From the NCBI GenBank assembly GCA_965115825.1, contig OZ220464.1, forward strand, positions 2,480,001 through 2,544,000: a stretch of DNA of 64,000 nt. The letters run 5' to 3'. A program made the position numbers and the translations under genes. Under the pieces are notes generated by a model. The model saw nothing but the letters and a program-made list of their open reading frames with translations, was not told where the DNA came from and ran no database searches. Of the stretch, positions 43,712 to 51,728 are shown piece after piece (the stretch's first letter is position 1; every line of letters starts with the position of its first letter). This DNA is from Bin87 sp965115825. Lineage in GTDB: Bacteria; Chloroflexota; Dehalococcoidia; Lucifugimonadales; UBA3495.

Positions 43712-44563
43712 ATGGCTTTTGCGGAAATTAACGGCTACCGGATGCACTATGAAGTTTTCGGCGAGGACAACGCGCCGGCGCTGGCGCTGATTCACGGGGG
43801 ACTGGGCGGCGGCGATGGTAGTAAGGATACCATCGGCCGGCAGGCGGCGGCGCTGTCGGCGGCATACCGCTGCATATTTTACGACCGGCGGGCCTGCGGG
43901 CAGTCGGATGCGCCGGTCGCAGGCTACGATATTCCCAACAGCGCGCGTGATTTGAAAGCGCTGCTGGATCATCTGGACGTTGCGAAGGCGCACGTTTTGG
44001 GTTCGTCGGCCGGCGGGCCGATTGCGATGCAGTTTGCCCTGGACTACCCGGCAATGACCGATACGCTGCTACTGGTCAACACGATGACCTACTCGCAGGA
44101 AGCACAGCGGGAGGTGCGCCGTCAGGAGCTGCGCCGGCTCAAGGAGCGCGTGGCGTCGGAAGGACGCTCGGCGGCGGTGGAACGCGGGTTGTCGGAGCGG
44201 TTTCCGCAGATGGCCGACGACGACCCGGAGCGTTTCGCGCGTATCGTCCAGGATAATCTGGGGCGTCTCGAGGGAATTGCGGCCACCCACCAGGCATATG
44301 TGGACATCGGGGATTCGCTGGAATCGCGGCTGGGGGAGCTGCAAATGCCGGTGGCCATTGTGCACGGCGATGGGGACAGCCGAATACCCGTTGAGTGCGG
44401 GTACAGCTTGAATGACGGGATTAGGCAGGCCGAGCTGTTCATTATCGCAGGAGCGGAGCATGGATTGATGACCAATGCCGCCGCCGGAGAGACTCAGCGC
44501 ATTATTATGGACTTTCTGCATCGAGCGGCAACGGGGCAAGGGCAAGCGGTGAAGGGGCAGTGA
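43712..44563 (+). CDS. Alpha/beta hydrolase
   Basis: A 283-residue alpha/beta hydrolase. Nucleophile elbow GSSAGGP (Ser), oxyanion strand ALIHGGLGGGDG, YDRRACGQSD after strand 4, and the His in GAEHGLMTN. Most like epoxide hydrolase/proline iminopeptidase-type hydrolases; substrate unknown. Its last four bases overlap the GTG start of the BrnT gene, though a functional link is not implied. Confidence 0.85.
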   Translation: MAFAEINGYRMHYEVFGEDNAPALALIHGGLGGGDGSKDTIGRQAAALSAAYRCIFYDRRACGQSDAPVAGYDIPNSARDLKALLDHLDVAKAHVLGSSAGGPIAMQFALDYPAMTDTLLLVNTMTYSQEAQREVRRQELRRLKERVASEGRSAAVERGLSERFPQMADDDPERFARIVQDNLGRLEGIAATHQAYVDIGDSLESRLGELQMPVAIVHGDGDSRIPVECGYSLNDGIRQAELFIIAGAEHGLMTNAAAGETQRIIMDFLHRAATGQGQAVKGQ

Positions 44564-44823
44564 ACGATTACGAATGGGACGAACGGAAGCGGCAAGAGAA
44601 CGTGGATAAGCATGAAATTGACTTCACTGCGATCTACGGCTTTGAGTGGGATACCGCTGTGCAACGACCCAACACTTCGCGTGGCGAATTACGCTGGGTA
44701 GCTACAAATTACATCAATCAGCGCCTTTACACCGTCGTCTATACTTGGAGAGGAGGGAGGAGGCGTATCATCAGTCTGCGGAGAGCGAGCAGACGGGAGG
44801 AAAGGTATTATGCCGAAGCTTAA
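44560..44823 (+). CDS. brnT: BrnT-family ribonuclease toxin
   Basis: An 87-residue BrnT toxin of the RelE superfamily: YEWDERKRQENVDKHEIDFT, LYTVVYTWRGGRRRIISL and RASRREERYYAEA, with the conserved Arg and Glu cluster near the C-terminus. BrnT cleaves RNA and is neutralised by BrnA. GTG start overlapping the previous stop. It overlaps the BrnA-like frame by 14 bases, the standard toxin-first order for this family. Confidence 0.85.
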   Translation: MNDYEWDERKRQENVDKHEIDFTAIYGFEWDTAVQRPNTSRGELRWVATNYINQRLYTVVYTWRGGRRRIISLRRASRREERYYAEA

Positions 44824-45448
44824 ACCGGGCCACATCAGTCCAACCGATGAGGAAGAAGCTGCGATACAGGCCGGCATTGCAGCCGACCCGGACAACCCGG
44901 AGCTGGATGAGGAGTTCTGGGCCACGGCCAAGACTGCCAAAGAAGTTCATCCGAACGGTACAGACAAACCGCCGTACATCCCGAAAGAATGGAGGGAGCG
45001 GCTGGCCAGGGAGTACACAGAATACAGGAGGGGGAAAGGAATGCACACCGTTGGAATTGACCACATCGCTATGCCCACCGCCGATGCGGAGCGGCTGATT
45101 GCCTTTTACAAGAGGCTGGGCTTTGACATCAACGACGAAGAGGAATGGCGGGCCGGCAGCGCCAACATTTTCTCCATTCAGGTTGGCGAATCGAAAATCA
45201 ATGTGCACCCGGAGGGGTATATGGCCGACTATCGGGGGCCGACGGCAGCGCCGGGCTGCGCGGACATATGCTTCGTTTGGGACGGCACGGTGGCAGAATG
45301 TCAGCAGATGCTGGCCGACGCCGGAGTGGAGGTTATTCGGGGCCCCGGCCCTCGCAAGGGCGCGCGGCTGCGCGGGGCTCTGCCGGCGGTGAGTCTGTAC
45401 GCGCGGGACCCGGACAGCAACCTGCTGGAATGGATGATTTACCAGTGA
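44810..45448 (+). CDS. BrnA-like antitoxin N-terminus fused in frame to a VOC domain
   Basis: A 212-residue frame. Residues 1-50 (MPKLKPGHISPTDEEEAAIQ, then AGIAADPDNPELDEEFW) match BrnA antitoxins. The usual BrnA C-terminal ribbon-helix-helix region (VTIRLDxDVLxxFKxxGxGWQT type) is missing. Instead, residues 78-212 form a glyoxalase/VOC domain: MHTVGIDHIAMPTADAERLI, with HPEGYMADYRGP and the final NLLEWMIYQ. The VOC part has its own start, ATG at 45041, with AGGAGG at 45026-45031, so a separate VOC protein may be made from within the same frame. Confidence 0.7.
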   Translation: MPKLKPGHISPTDEEEAAIQAGIAADPDNPELDEEFWATAKTAKEVHPNGTDKPPYIPKEWRERLAREYTEYRRGKGMHTVGIDHIAMPTADAERLIAFYKRLGFDINDEEEWRAGSANIFSIQVGESKINVHPEGYMADYRGPTAAPGCADICFVWDGTVAECQQMLADAGVEVIRGPGPRKGARLRGALPAVSLYARDPDSNLLEWMIYQ

Positions 45449-45517
45449 TGGCCCACGCGAAATGGGGGAGCGGGGTTCCGGCTGGGGCGCCGGGCAAGCG
45501 CGCTTTGGCGGAGACGG

Positions 45518-46000
45518 TTATATCGGAGGGCGTTCCGCCATGGCAAAGACTTCGGCCCACTCTTGCGGCGTTACGGGCTGGATGGAGAGGCGCTGGCCGC
45601 GTTTGGTCACCAGCATTTCGGAGAGAGCGGGGTTGGCTTTCAGCTCGTTCAGGCTGATGAAGCGGGGGAGACGACGCTCGGCTTTTATGTCAACCATCAG
45701 CCAGGTTGGGTTGGCCGGGTCGGATTTGGGGTCGTAGTAGCGGGAATCGGGGTTCCAGGCGGAGTCGTCGGGGTAGGCTGCGGAGACGATGCGGGCAGCG
45801 CCTACTACGCCGGGCGGTTTGGCGTTGCTGTGGTAGAACAGGACGTAATCGCCCACATTCATGTCGTCGCGCATGAAGTTGCGTGCCTGGTAGTTACGCA
45901 CGCCATCCCATTCGGCAGTTTGGTTGTCTTCGGATTCCAAGTCGTCGTAGGAGTAGGAGGATGGCTCGGACTTGAAGAGCCAGTAGCGTGGTTCGGGCAT
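45518..46000 (-). CDS. EVE-domain protein
   Basis: A 160-residue EVE protein of the PUA-like fold: YWLFKSEPSSYSYDDLESED, WDGVRNYQARNFMRDDMNVG, VLFYHSNAKPPGVVGAARIV and LVTKRGQRLSIQPVTPQEW. EVE proteins bind modified bases in DNA or RNA and are often near restriction or modification genes. ATG at 46000 is the family start; the frame is open upstream but not homologous. Confidence 0.9.
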   Translation of the reverse strand: MPEPRYWLFKSEPSSYSYDDLESEDNQTAEWDGVRNYQARNFMRDDMNVGDYVLFYHSNAKPPGVVGAARIVSAAYPDDSAWNPDSRYYDPKSDPANPTWLMVDIKAERRLPRFISLNELKANPALSEMLVTKRGQRLSIQPVTPQEWAEVFAMAERPPI

Positions 46001-46094
46001 TGGGTCAGCTCTCGGAGGGTTCCGGATTCCTGCTGGCGCGGGAATGGCAAGGGTGGGGCGTGGAGATGATGACGGCGGGGTGTGGCGATTGAGT

Positions 46095-46439
46095 TTATAC
46101 GGCGTCGGGGCCGTGCTCACCGGTGCGGATGCGGATGGCATCTCTGACCGGATAGACGAAGATTTTGCCGTCGCCGGGGTTGCCGGTAATGGCGTTGGTG
46201 CGAACGATGTCCACTGCCTTGTCGGTGGCGTCGTCGTTGACCACGACTTCCAGCTTGACTTTGGGCAGCATATCGATGTGGTAGGTGCCGAGGCCGCGCG
46301 CGGCGGTGACTTCCACGCCGCCCTGGGCGCCGCGTCCGCTCACCTGGGTTACGGTGAGGCCGATGATGCCGGCGTCGTTCAAGGCGTTCTTTACGCTGTC
46401 GAGGCGTTCGGGGCGGAATATCGCTTCGATTTTGTTCAT
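46095..46439 (-). CDS. glnB: Nitrogen regulatory protein PII
   Basis: A 114-residue PII signal protein that senses 2-oxoglutarate and ATP/ADP. N-terminal MNKIEAIFRPERLDSVKNAL, T-loop RGLGTYHIDMLPK with the Tyr equivalent to Y51, B-loop TGNPGDGKIFVYPV. AGGAG is seven bases upstream. It is not next to amtB or glnA, so its target is unclear. The T-loop sequence differs from enteric GlnB, and whether it is uridylylated is unknown. Confidence 0.9.
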   Translation of the reverse strand: MNKIEAIFRPERLDSVKNALNDAGIIGLTVTQVSGRGAQGGVEVTAARGLGTYHIDMLPKVKLEVVVNDDATDKAVDIVRTNAITGNPGDGKIFVYPVRDAIRIRTGEHGPDAV

Positions 46440-46481
46440 GGGGGTTGCTCCTGTTGTGGGGCGTTATCGCCGGACGGGCGT

Positions 46482-48110
46482 TCAGCGGCGGATTTGGATG
46501 CCGGCGGCTTCCCGGTCGAAACAGCCGGCGGTGAGGTCTGCTCGTTCCTGCCGCAGGACGTCCTTGCGGACGCGGAGGCTGGGAGTGCGGGGGAGTTGGG
46601 TACGGATTTCAATATAACGCGGGACTTTGAAATAAGCCAGATTTTCGGCGCACCAGTGGATGAGTTCTTCGGGGCGGACTGATTCGCCGGGACGGGGAGT
46701 GACATAGGCTTTTACCTCGTCCTCGCCAAGTTCGGAGGGAACGGCGATGATGGCGGAGTCCAGGACGCGCGGGTGGCGTTTGATGACGTCTTCCACTTCC
46801 TGGGAGGAGATGTTTTCGCCCCGACGTCGGATGACGTCTTTTTTGCGGTCGACGAAGTAGAGGTAGCCGTCATCGTCCAGCCAGCCGAGGTCGCCGGTGA
46901 AGAGCCAGCCGTCGCGCAGGGATGCGTTGGTTTCGGCGGGGTTGCGCCAGTAGCCGGGCATGGTGGCCGGGTTGCGGATAGTGATTTCGCCGGGGGAGCC
47001 GTTGGGGATGGGGTTGCCGGCGTCGTCCACGATGCGGACGGTGTTGAGGAAGGCAGGGTCGGGATGGCGGCGCGGCTGTCCGGAGGAATTGGGGCGGCGC
47101 TGGCCCTGAATGGCTTCGATGGTTCCGTAGCAGGTTTCGGTCATGCCGAAGCCTACGATGATGTCGGTACCGAAACGCTGCTCGAAGTCGTTCAGGAATT
47201 CCGGCGAGAAGGCCGGGGAGCCGTAGAAAAGGCGGACGGTGTTGTCGGCGTCGTTGGGAAGGGGGTCGTTTTTGGCGAGGACGGGCATCATCATGCCGAT
47301 GAAATTGACAACGGTAGCGCGGGCGTCGCGGACCTGCTGCCAGAAGCGGGATGCGCTGAACCTATCCTGCACAATGAGGGTGGCACCGGCGGCCAAGGCG
47401 CCCATGGTGCTGTAGTACTGGGCGTTAGCGTGGAAGTAGGGCAGGCAGGTGAAAAAGCGGTCGTCGGGGGCGGCCTGCGTCCAGAGGGCAAAACCCTGGC
47501 CGGCGGCTACGTACATTTGATGGGTGACCTGGACGCCCTTGGGGCTGCCGGTGGTGCCGGAGGTGTATTGCAGCATGGAGATATCGGCGGGGGCGACGGG
47601 CGGGAGTTCGGCCAGTTCAGGGGAAGCGTCAAGGAGTTGCTCGCAGCTTTGCCAGCCGGCGGGAGGGTTGCCACCGACGGAGAGGCGATGCCGCACGGAG
47701 GGGGAGATGTCGGCGGCCTGGGCAGCAACGTCAAGCAGGCTGTCGTGGGCGATGAGGGCGGAGGCTTCGGAGTTGTTGAGGATGTAGGCGGTTTCGTCGC
47801 GGCGATAGGCGGTGTTGACGGTAACGGCGATGCCGCCGATGAGGGACAGGCCGAACCAGGCATAAAGCACTTCGGGGACGTTGGGGAGGAACAGGCATAC
47901 GCGGTCGCCGTGGTTGATGCCCAGGCTACGGAACATAGCGGCGGCCTGGCGGCAGCGGCGCATGAGCTCGCGGTAGGTAATCCGCTGGCCGGCTATCTCC
48001 ACGAACACCTTGTGGGGACAGGCGGCGGTGGCGATTGCGAGGAATTCGCCAAGGGACTTCTCCCAGGATTGACGGCCGGGGAGGGGATCCAGGCCCAGAA
48101 CGGCACTCAT
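46482..48110 (-). CDS. AMP-dependent acyl-CoA synthetase/ligase
   Basis: A 542-residue ANL-superfamily adenylating enzyme. P-loop-like YTSGTTGSPKGVQVTH, GFGMTETCYG (A5), DGWLFTGDLGWLDDDGYLYF (A7/A8) and the hinge RRRGENISSQEVE. In the last motif the catalytic Lys of (T/S)xGK is Arg (TPSLRVRKDVLR), which in related enzymes slows adenylation; some carnitine-CoA ligase-like members vary here. Closest by eye to CaiC/medium-chain acyl-CoA ligases. The acid used is unknown. Confidence 0.85.
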   Translation of the reverse strand: MSAVLGLDPLPGRQSWEKSLGEFLAIATAACPHKVFVEIAGQRITYRELMRRCRQAAAMFRSLGINHGDRVCLFLPNVPEVLYAWFGLSLIGGIAVTVNTAYRRDETAYILNNSEASALIAHDSLLDVAAQAADISPSVRHRLSVGGNPPAGWQSCEQLLDASPELAELPPVAPADISMLQYTSGTTGSPKGVQVTHQMYVAAGQGFALWTQAAPDDRFFTCLPYFHANAQYYSTMGALAAGATLIVQDRFSASRFWQQVRDARATVVNFIGMMMPVLAKNDPLPNDADNTVRLFYGSPAFSPEFLNDFEQRFGTDIIVGFGMTETCYGTIEAIQGQRRPNSSGQPRRHPDPAFLNTVRIVDDAGNPIPNGSPGEITIRNPATMPGYWRNPAETNASLRDGWLFTGDLGWLDDDGYLYFVDRKKDVIRRRGENISSQEVEDVIKRHPRVLDSAIIAVPSELGEDEVKAYVTPRPGESVRPEELIHWCAENLAYFKVPRYIEIRTQLPRTPSLRVRKDVLRQERADLTAGCFDREAAGIQIRR

Positions 48111-48240
48111 ACTAAAACTCGCGGGGTTTGCGGTGTGATGGCAAGCGGATGCACGCTATCACGCAGGCAAGGCCGGGTCAATAGTAGGCAGCGGCAGGGC
48201 TATTGGGTTATGTTGGGTAGGTGGGCGGGTTGGCGCCTTT

Positions 48241-48808
48241 GGGGGGCGCGCGGGTGGTGGGGTTGGCGGTGTTCATGGTGGTTGTTTCTCTCCTTTTGGT
48301 CGGTCGGTGGATTCTGGGTTGGGTTCCTGGGGGTTCAGGATGTCGGCGCTACGGCCCGAGAGCGTGGCTTGCTATTTACGTCCTAGTCTTGCGCGTGCTA
48401 ACGGCTGCTTACGCAGTGCCCGTCCTCGCGCAGCGGTGGTGACGCCCGCCGTGCTGGGTGCGCCAGCCGGGTAATGTGACCGACCTCCGGCGCACCTACA
48501 GTGGTGCAATGGATCCGACATGCCGCAAAGTACTGGTTGCGGCGGATTAGACCGTGATGTCCTGAACCCCGTGAGACTCCTATTCAGTTGTGATGTCGGG
48601 CGGTTGTCCTGGCCGGTGCACTGGGCTGGGACGGGTATCCGACGGTTCGCGCGGGGCCGTTGGATGAGCCTGACGGGAATATTGTAGCACTGTGGTACGG
48701 TTTTGCAAACGGGGTTTTTGTCAGAATCAGGATTTACGGGATTTTGGGATTTACAGGATTGGGATGGGTTGCGGTGTGCGGGGCTGGAGGGGAGATAGGG
48801 GTTGGGAT
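48241..48808 (-). repeat. 565-bp non-coding element, copy B (inverted relative to copy A)
   Basis: Reverse complement of this segment matches 27862-28424 nearly end to end, including the GGAGAG...ATG pair at its inner end (around 48273-48290) and the phased motif at 48717-48763. No gene is supportable in 48111-49115; long frames here are only the element read in various frames. The two copies face each other across about 20 kb. Confidence 0.7.
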
Positions 48809-48840
48809 GGTCGGAATCAGCAACTGTCTTGGTTGTCAAT

Positions 48841-48890
48841 GGTGGTTAGGGTTGTGATGCGGGTGGTTAGGGTTGTGATGCGGGTGGTGG
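48841..48890. repeat. 21-bp tandem repeat, 2.4 copies
   Basis: GGTGGTTAGGGTTGTGATGCG occurs at 48841-48861 and 48862-48882 and begins again at 48883. Identical copies in non-coding DNA between element B and the methyltransferase. Confidence 0.7.
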
Positions 48891-48912
48891 GGTGAGAGGT
48901 GGAGGGGGTTCG

Positions 48913-49012
48913 GTTTTCGTCGGCGCTACGGTGGGGAGTGGTACCCGGCAATACCAGCACGGGAACCCCGGCCTCATCGTTTTCGTCGGCGCGACGGTGG
49001 GGAGTGGTACCC
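48913..49012. repeat. 34-bp direct repeat pair
   Basis: The 34-bp sequence at 48913-48946 recurs at 48979-49012 with one difference, leaving a 32-bp spacer. Each ends in GTGGTACCC. Only two units are present and no cas gene is nearby, so it is not a CRISPR array by present evidence. Translated on the minus strand both give a GTTPHR(R/S)ADEN peptide, so it may be a relic of a repeated coding unit. Confidence 0.55.
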
Positions 49013-49115
49013 TGAACGATGGCGGTGTGAGCGGTAACCGGAATGGTGGGGTGGGCGGTGGTTGTAGTTGGGGAATATGGGGTGTGATTGGGGATGACGG
49101 GGTAGGGTCGTGGTG

Positions 49116-49143
49116 TTGACAGGGTTGGAGTTGCTGGTATTAT
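49116..49143 (+). promoter_or_regulatory. Promoter of the methyltransferase gene
   Basis: Consensus TTGACA (49116-49121), 16-bp spacer, TATTAT (49138-49143), 34 bp before the ATG at 49177. It supports 49177 as the true start of the gene. Confidence 0.65.
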
Positions 49144-49176
49144 CGGCGGGGCACTCGTTATTGCCGGGGGTTCGTT

Positions 49177-51004
49177 ATGCCGACGCTGGATTTTAAGGGG
49201 AAGCAGCATATTTATGCGCACCACCTGACGGTGCCTTACCGTCCGTTGGTGGTTGATGCGGAGAAGTCGGTTTGGTCGGAGGATGCGCGCGACGGTACAT
49301 CTGTTCTTTCGTCGGTGGCGGCAAGCGGGGACGGGACGGGACGGGACGGGACGGGACGGGACGGGACGGGACGGGACGGGACGGGACGGGACGGGACGGG
49401 ACGGGACGGGACGGGACGGGACGGGACGGGACGGGACGGGACGGGACGGGACGGGACGTTCTGATATTCAGCCGAATGTGGTTGTCAACCCCTCGGCTGA
49501 CGACAATCTTATCATACACGGGGATAACCTGCACGCGCTGAAGGCGCTGCTGCCTCGCTATGCGGGGAGGGTGAAGTGCATTTATATTGACCCGCCTTAT
49601 AATACGGGCAACGAGGGGTGGGTCTATAACGACAGGGTGGACAGCCCGTTGATGCGGGCGTGGTTGGAAGGGGCTGGGCCAGTGGACGGGGAGGATTTGG
49701 AGCGGCATGACAAGTGGCTTTGCATGATGTGGCCGCGGCTGCATTTGCTTAAGGAGTTGCTGGCCGATGACGGGGTGATTTTTGTGTCCATTGATGACAA
49801 TGAGCAGCATCATTTGCGGATGATGATGGATGAGATTTTTGGGGCGGAGAATTTTATCAACAACGTGATTTGGCAGAAGAAGTATAGTCCACAGAATGAC
49901 GCAAGGCACTTTTCAGACAATCACGATTTCATCTTGTGCTATGCTGCCAATAAGGATATTTGGCGCCCCATCCCGCTTCCAAGAACTGACAATCAGAATA
50001 CGAGGTATCAGAATCCTGATAATGATCCCCGAGGGGTATGGAAGTCTAGCGGGCTGGACGTAAAAACATACTCCGCCCAGTATGACTTTCCTATTACTAC
50101 ACCGTCGGGCAGAGTGGTGAATCCGCCCGTGGGGAGATGTTGGCGATGTTCACCCGACCGCTTCGCAGAACTGGTAGCAGACAACCGAATTTGGTTCGGG
50201 GAAAATGGGAACAACGTTCCCAGCGTCAAGCGGTTCTTATCGGAAGTTAAGCAGGGCGTGACACCACTCACGCTATGGACTCACAATGAAGTTGGCCATA
50301 CACAGAGCGCAACACAAGGCTTGAATAGAATCGGCGTGGCTTTCGCAAACTCGAAGCCGCCAACACTGATTGATCGTATTTTACGCATTGCTACCGGCCC
50401 TGACGACATTGTTCTCGATTCGTTTGCGGGGAGTGGGACTACTGCTCATGCGGTGCTGGCGTTGAATAAGGAGGATGGGGGCAAGCGCAGGTTTATTCTG
50501 GTGGAGTGTGAGGATTACGCTGACGGGATTACCGCCGAGCGGGTGCGGCGGGTTATGGGAGGTGTGCCGGAGGCGCGGGATGCGGCGCTGCGGGAGGGAT
50601 TGGGAGGTTCCTTTACTTACTGCACTTTGGGCAATCCGATTGACGTGGAGGGGATGCTGACGGGGGAGTCGCTGCCGGAGTATTCGGAGCTGGCGGCGTT
50701 TCTGCTGCATACGGCGACGGGCATTGCGACCGGGAATGCTTTGGAACGGCGGAATGGGGAGGGCCTGTTTTATAGCGACACTGCGGTCGACTACTATCTG
50801 CTGTACGAGCCGAGCATTGAGTATTTGAGCGGCAATGACGGGATGCTGTACGAGGGGCTGGCGAAACGCATCAGCGCGGCGAGTCGGGCGAATGGGAAGA
50901 GGGCCGTTGTGTTCGGGCCGGGGAAGTATATTGGGCAGCGGGAGCTTACGTCGCTGGGGATTACTTTCTGTCAGCTGCCTTATGAGATGCACAGCAGGGG
51001 GTGA
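49177..51004 (+). CDS. Type III Mod-like DNA methyltransferase, out of frame across a GGGAC tract
   Basis: The N-terminus from the ATG at 49177 (MPTLDFKGKQHIYAHHLTVP) matches the start of type III Mod and related adenine methyltransferases. The body from about 49460 contains NLIIHGDNLHALKALLPRYA, IDPPYNTGNEGWVYND (catalytic DPPY) and FAGSGTTAHAVL (SAM motif I), the beta-class order. Between them lie 26 GGGAC units. As assembled, the 49177 frame stops at 49464, while the body is in the +1-shifted frame open back to a TTG at 49253. With 27 or 24 units the gene would be continuous. No Res helicase gene follows, so it may be an orphan. The C-terminus ends at a dispersed repeat motif. Confidence 0.8.
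49328..49457 (+). repeat. Pentanucleotide microsatellite (GGGAC)26
   Basis: A perfect run of 26 GGGAC units (130 bp) inside the 5' coding region of the methyltransferase. No frame contains a stop; each reads as permutations of Gly-Thr-Gly-Arg-Asp. Runs of three G every five bases also give strong G-quadruplex potential on the plus strand, which could promote slippage. Confidence 0.95.
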
Positions 51005-51005
51005 T

Positions 51006-51052
51006 GTCAGAATCAGGATTTACGGGATTTTAGGATTTTCAGGATTTTGGGG
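51006..51052 (+). repeat. Third copy of the phased AGGATT motif
   Basis: TCAGAATCAGGATTTACGGG followed by ATTTTAGGATTTTCAGGATT, immediately after the methyltransferase stop. It matches 48717-48763 in copy B and, inverted, 27911-27954 in copy A. Units recur about every 10-11 bp. Confidence 0.65.
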
Positions 51053-51278
51053 TTGAGGCTTGGGTTTGAGGTTGCGTCGGAATGACGGGGGCAAGGGCAT
51101 TGGGGCGTGGGGGAGGGGAAGGGATGAGGTTGGTTTGACACTGCTGTGGGGGCGTTTTAGACTGCTGGGGATTTGGCTGACGCCGGCCAGGGGCTGGCTA
51201 CAATCCGGACTAACGGCGGACGCCGGTCTGCGGCAGTTTTGCGACGATGCCGGCGCGGGGTCGGCTTTTGTGAAAGCT

Positions 51279-51686
51279 ATGGCGGTTTCGGTTGATGAGC
51301 GATGTTTGCGTTTGAGCGACGCAGAAGATGGCGTTGGAACGCTGCTGGGGATGCGCTGCGCCGACTGCGGCGTGGTGGTATTCGGGCCGGCGACGTTCTG
51401 CCAATCCTGTTCTTCGCAACGACTGGAGGAGGTTGAACTGGGGGCTGAGGGGACGCTGTACAGCTATACCATCGTGCGGGCGCCGCCGCCGGGCTGGCCG
51501 GGGCCGTCGCCTTATGCGCTGGGGGAAGTTGAGCTGCCGGCGGGGCCGCACGTGCTGGCGGAAGTGATTGATTGCCCGCACGATGCTCTGCGGATAGGGA
51601 TGCGGGTTGCGCTGGCTCTGCAAGCCGTAGCGATGGAGGGGGTGGCGGATTCGGAGCGGGTGGTGTACAAGTGGCGTCCGGCGTAG
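51279..51686 (+). CDS. OB-fold/zinc-ribbon protein, thiolase partner
   Basis: A 135-residue DUF35-type protein: N-terminal rubredoxin-like zinc ribbon CADCGVVVFGPATFCQSC (CxxC...CxxC) and an OB-fold (LYSYTIVRAPPPGWPGPSPY, VLAEVIDCPHDALRIGMRV). Such proteins form complexes with thiolase-like or aldolase enzymes in acyl-CoA chemistry (for example ChsH2, acetoacetyl-CoA thiolase complexes), and a thiolase gene follows 42 bp later. The ATG at 51279 is chosen because the conserved part starts there. Confidence 0.85.
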   Translation: MAVSVDERCLRLSDAEDGVGTLLGMRCADCGVVVFGPATFCQSCSSQRLEEVELGAEGTLYSYTIVRAPPPGWPGPSPYALGEVELPAGPHVLAEVIDCPHDALRIGMRVALALQAVAMEGVADSERVVYKWRPA

Positions 51687-51728
51687 TTTTCGGCGTGGAT
51701 GCGTCGGCAAAGACGGAGGGGATTTGAT

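Noticed and set aside
46773..48386. Long open frame on the plus strand opposite the acyl-CoA ligase
   Set aside because: Codon use is Gly/Val-rich antisense of a strongly supported gene and runs on into the non-coding element; no motifs.
48913..49012. Two 34-bp repeats with a 32-bp spacer as a minimal CRISPR array
   Set aside because: Only two units, no leader, no cas genes, and the repeat translates as part of a peptide repeat; direct duplication is simpler.
49253..49460. TTG at 49253 as the true start of the methyltransferase
   Set aside because: No ribosome-binding site, a non-homologous Arg-rich leader, and it would ignore the consensus promoter and family-like N-terminus at 49177.
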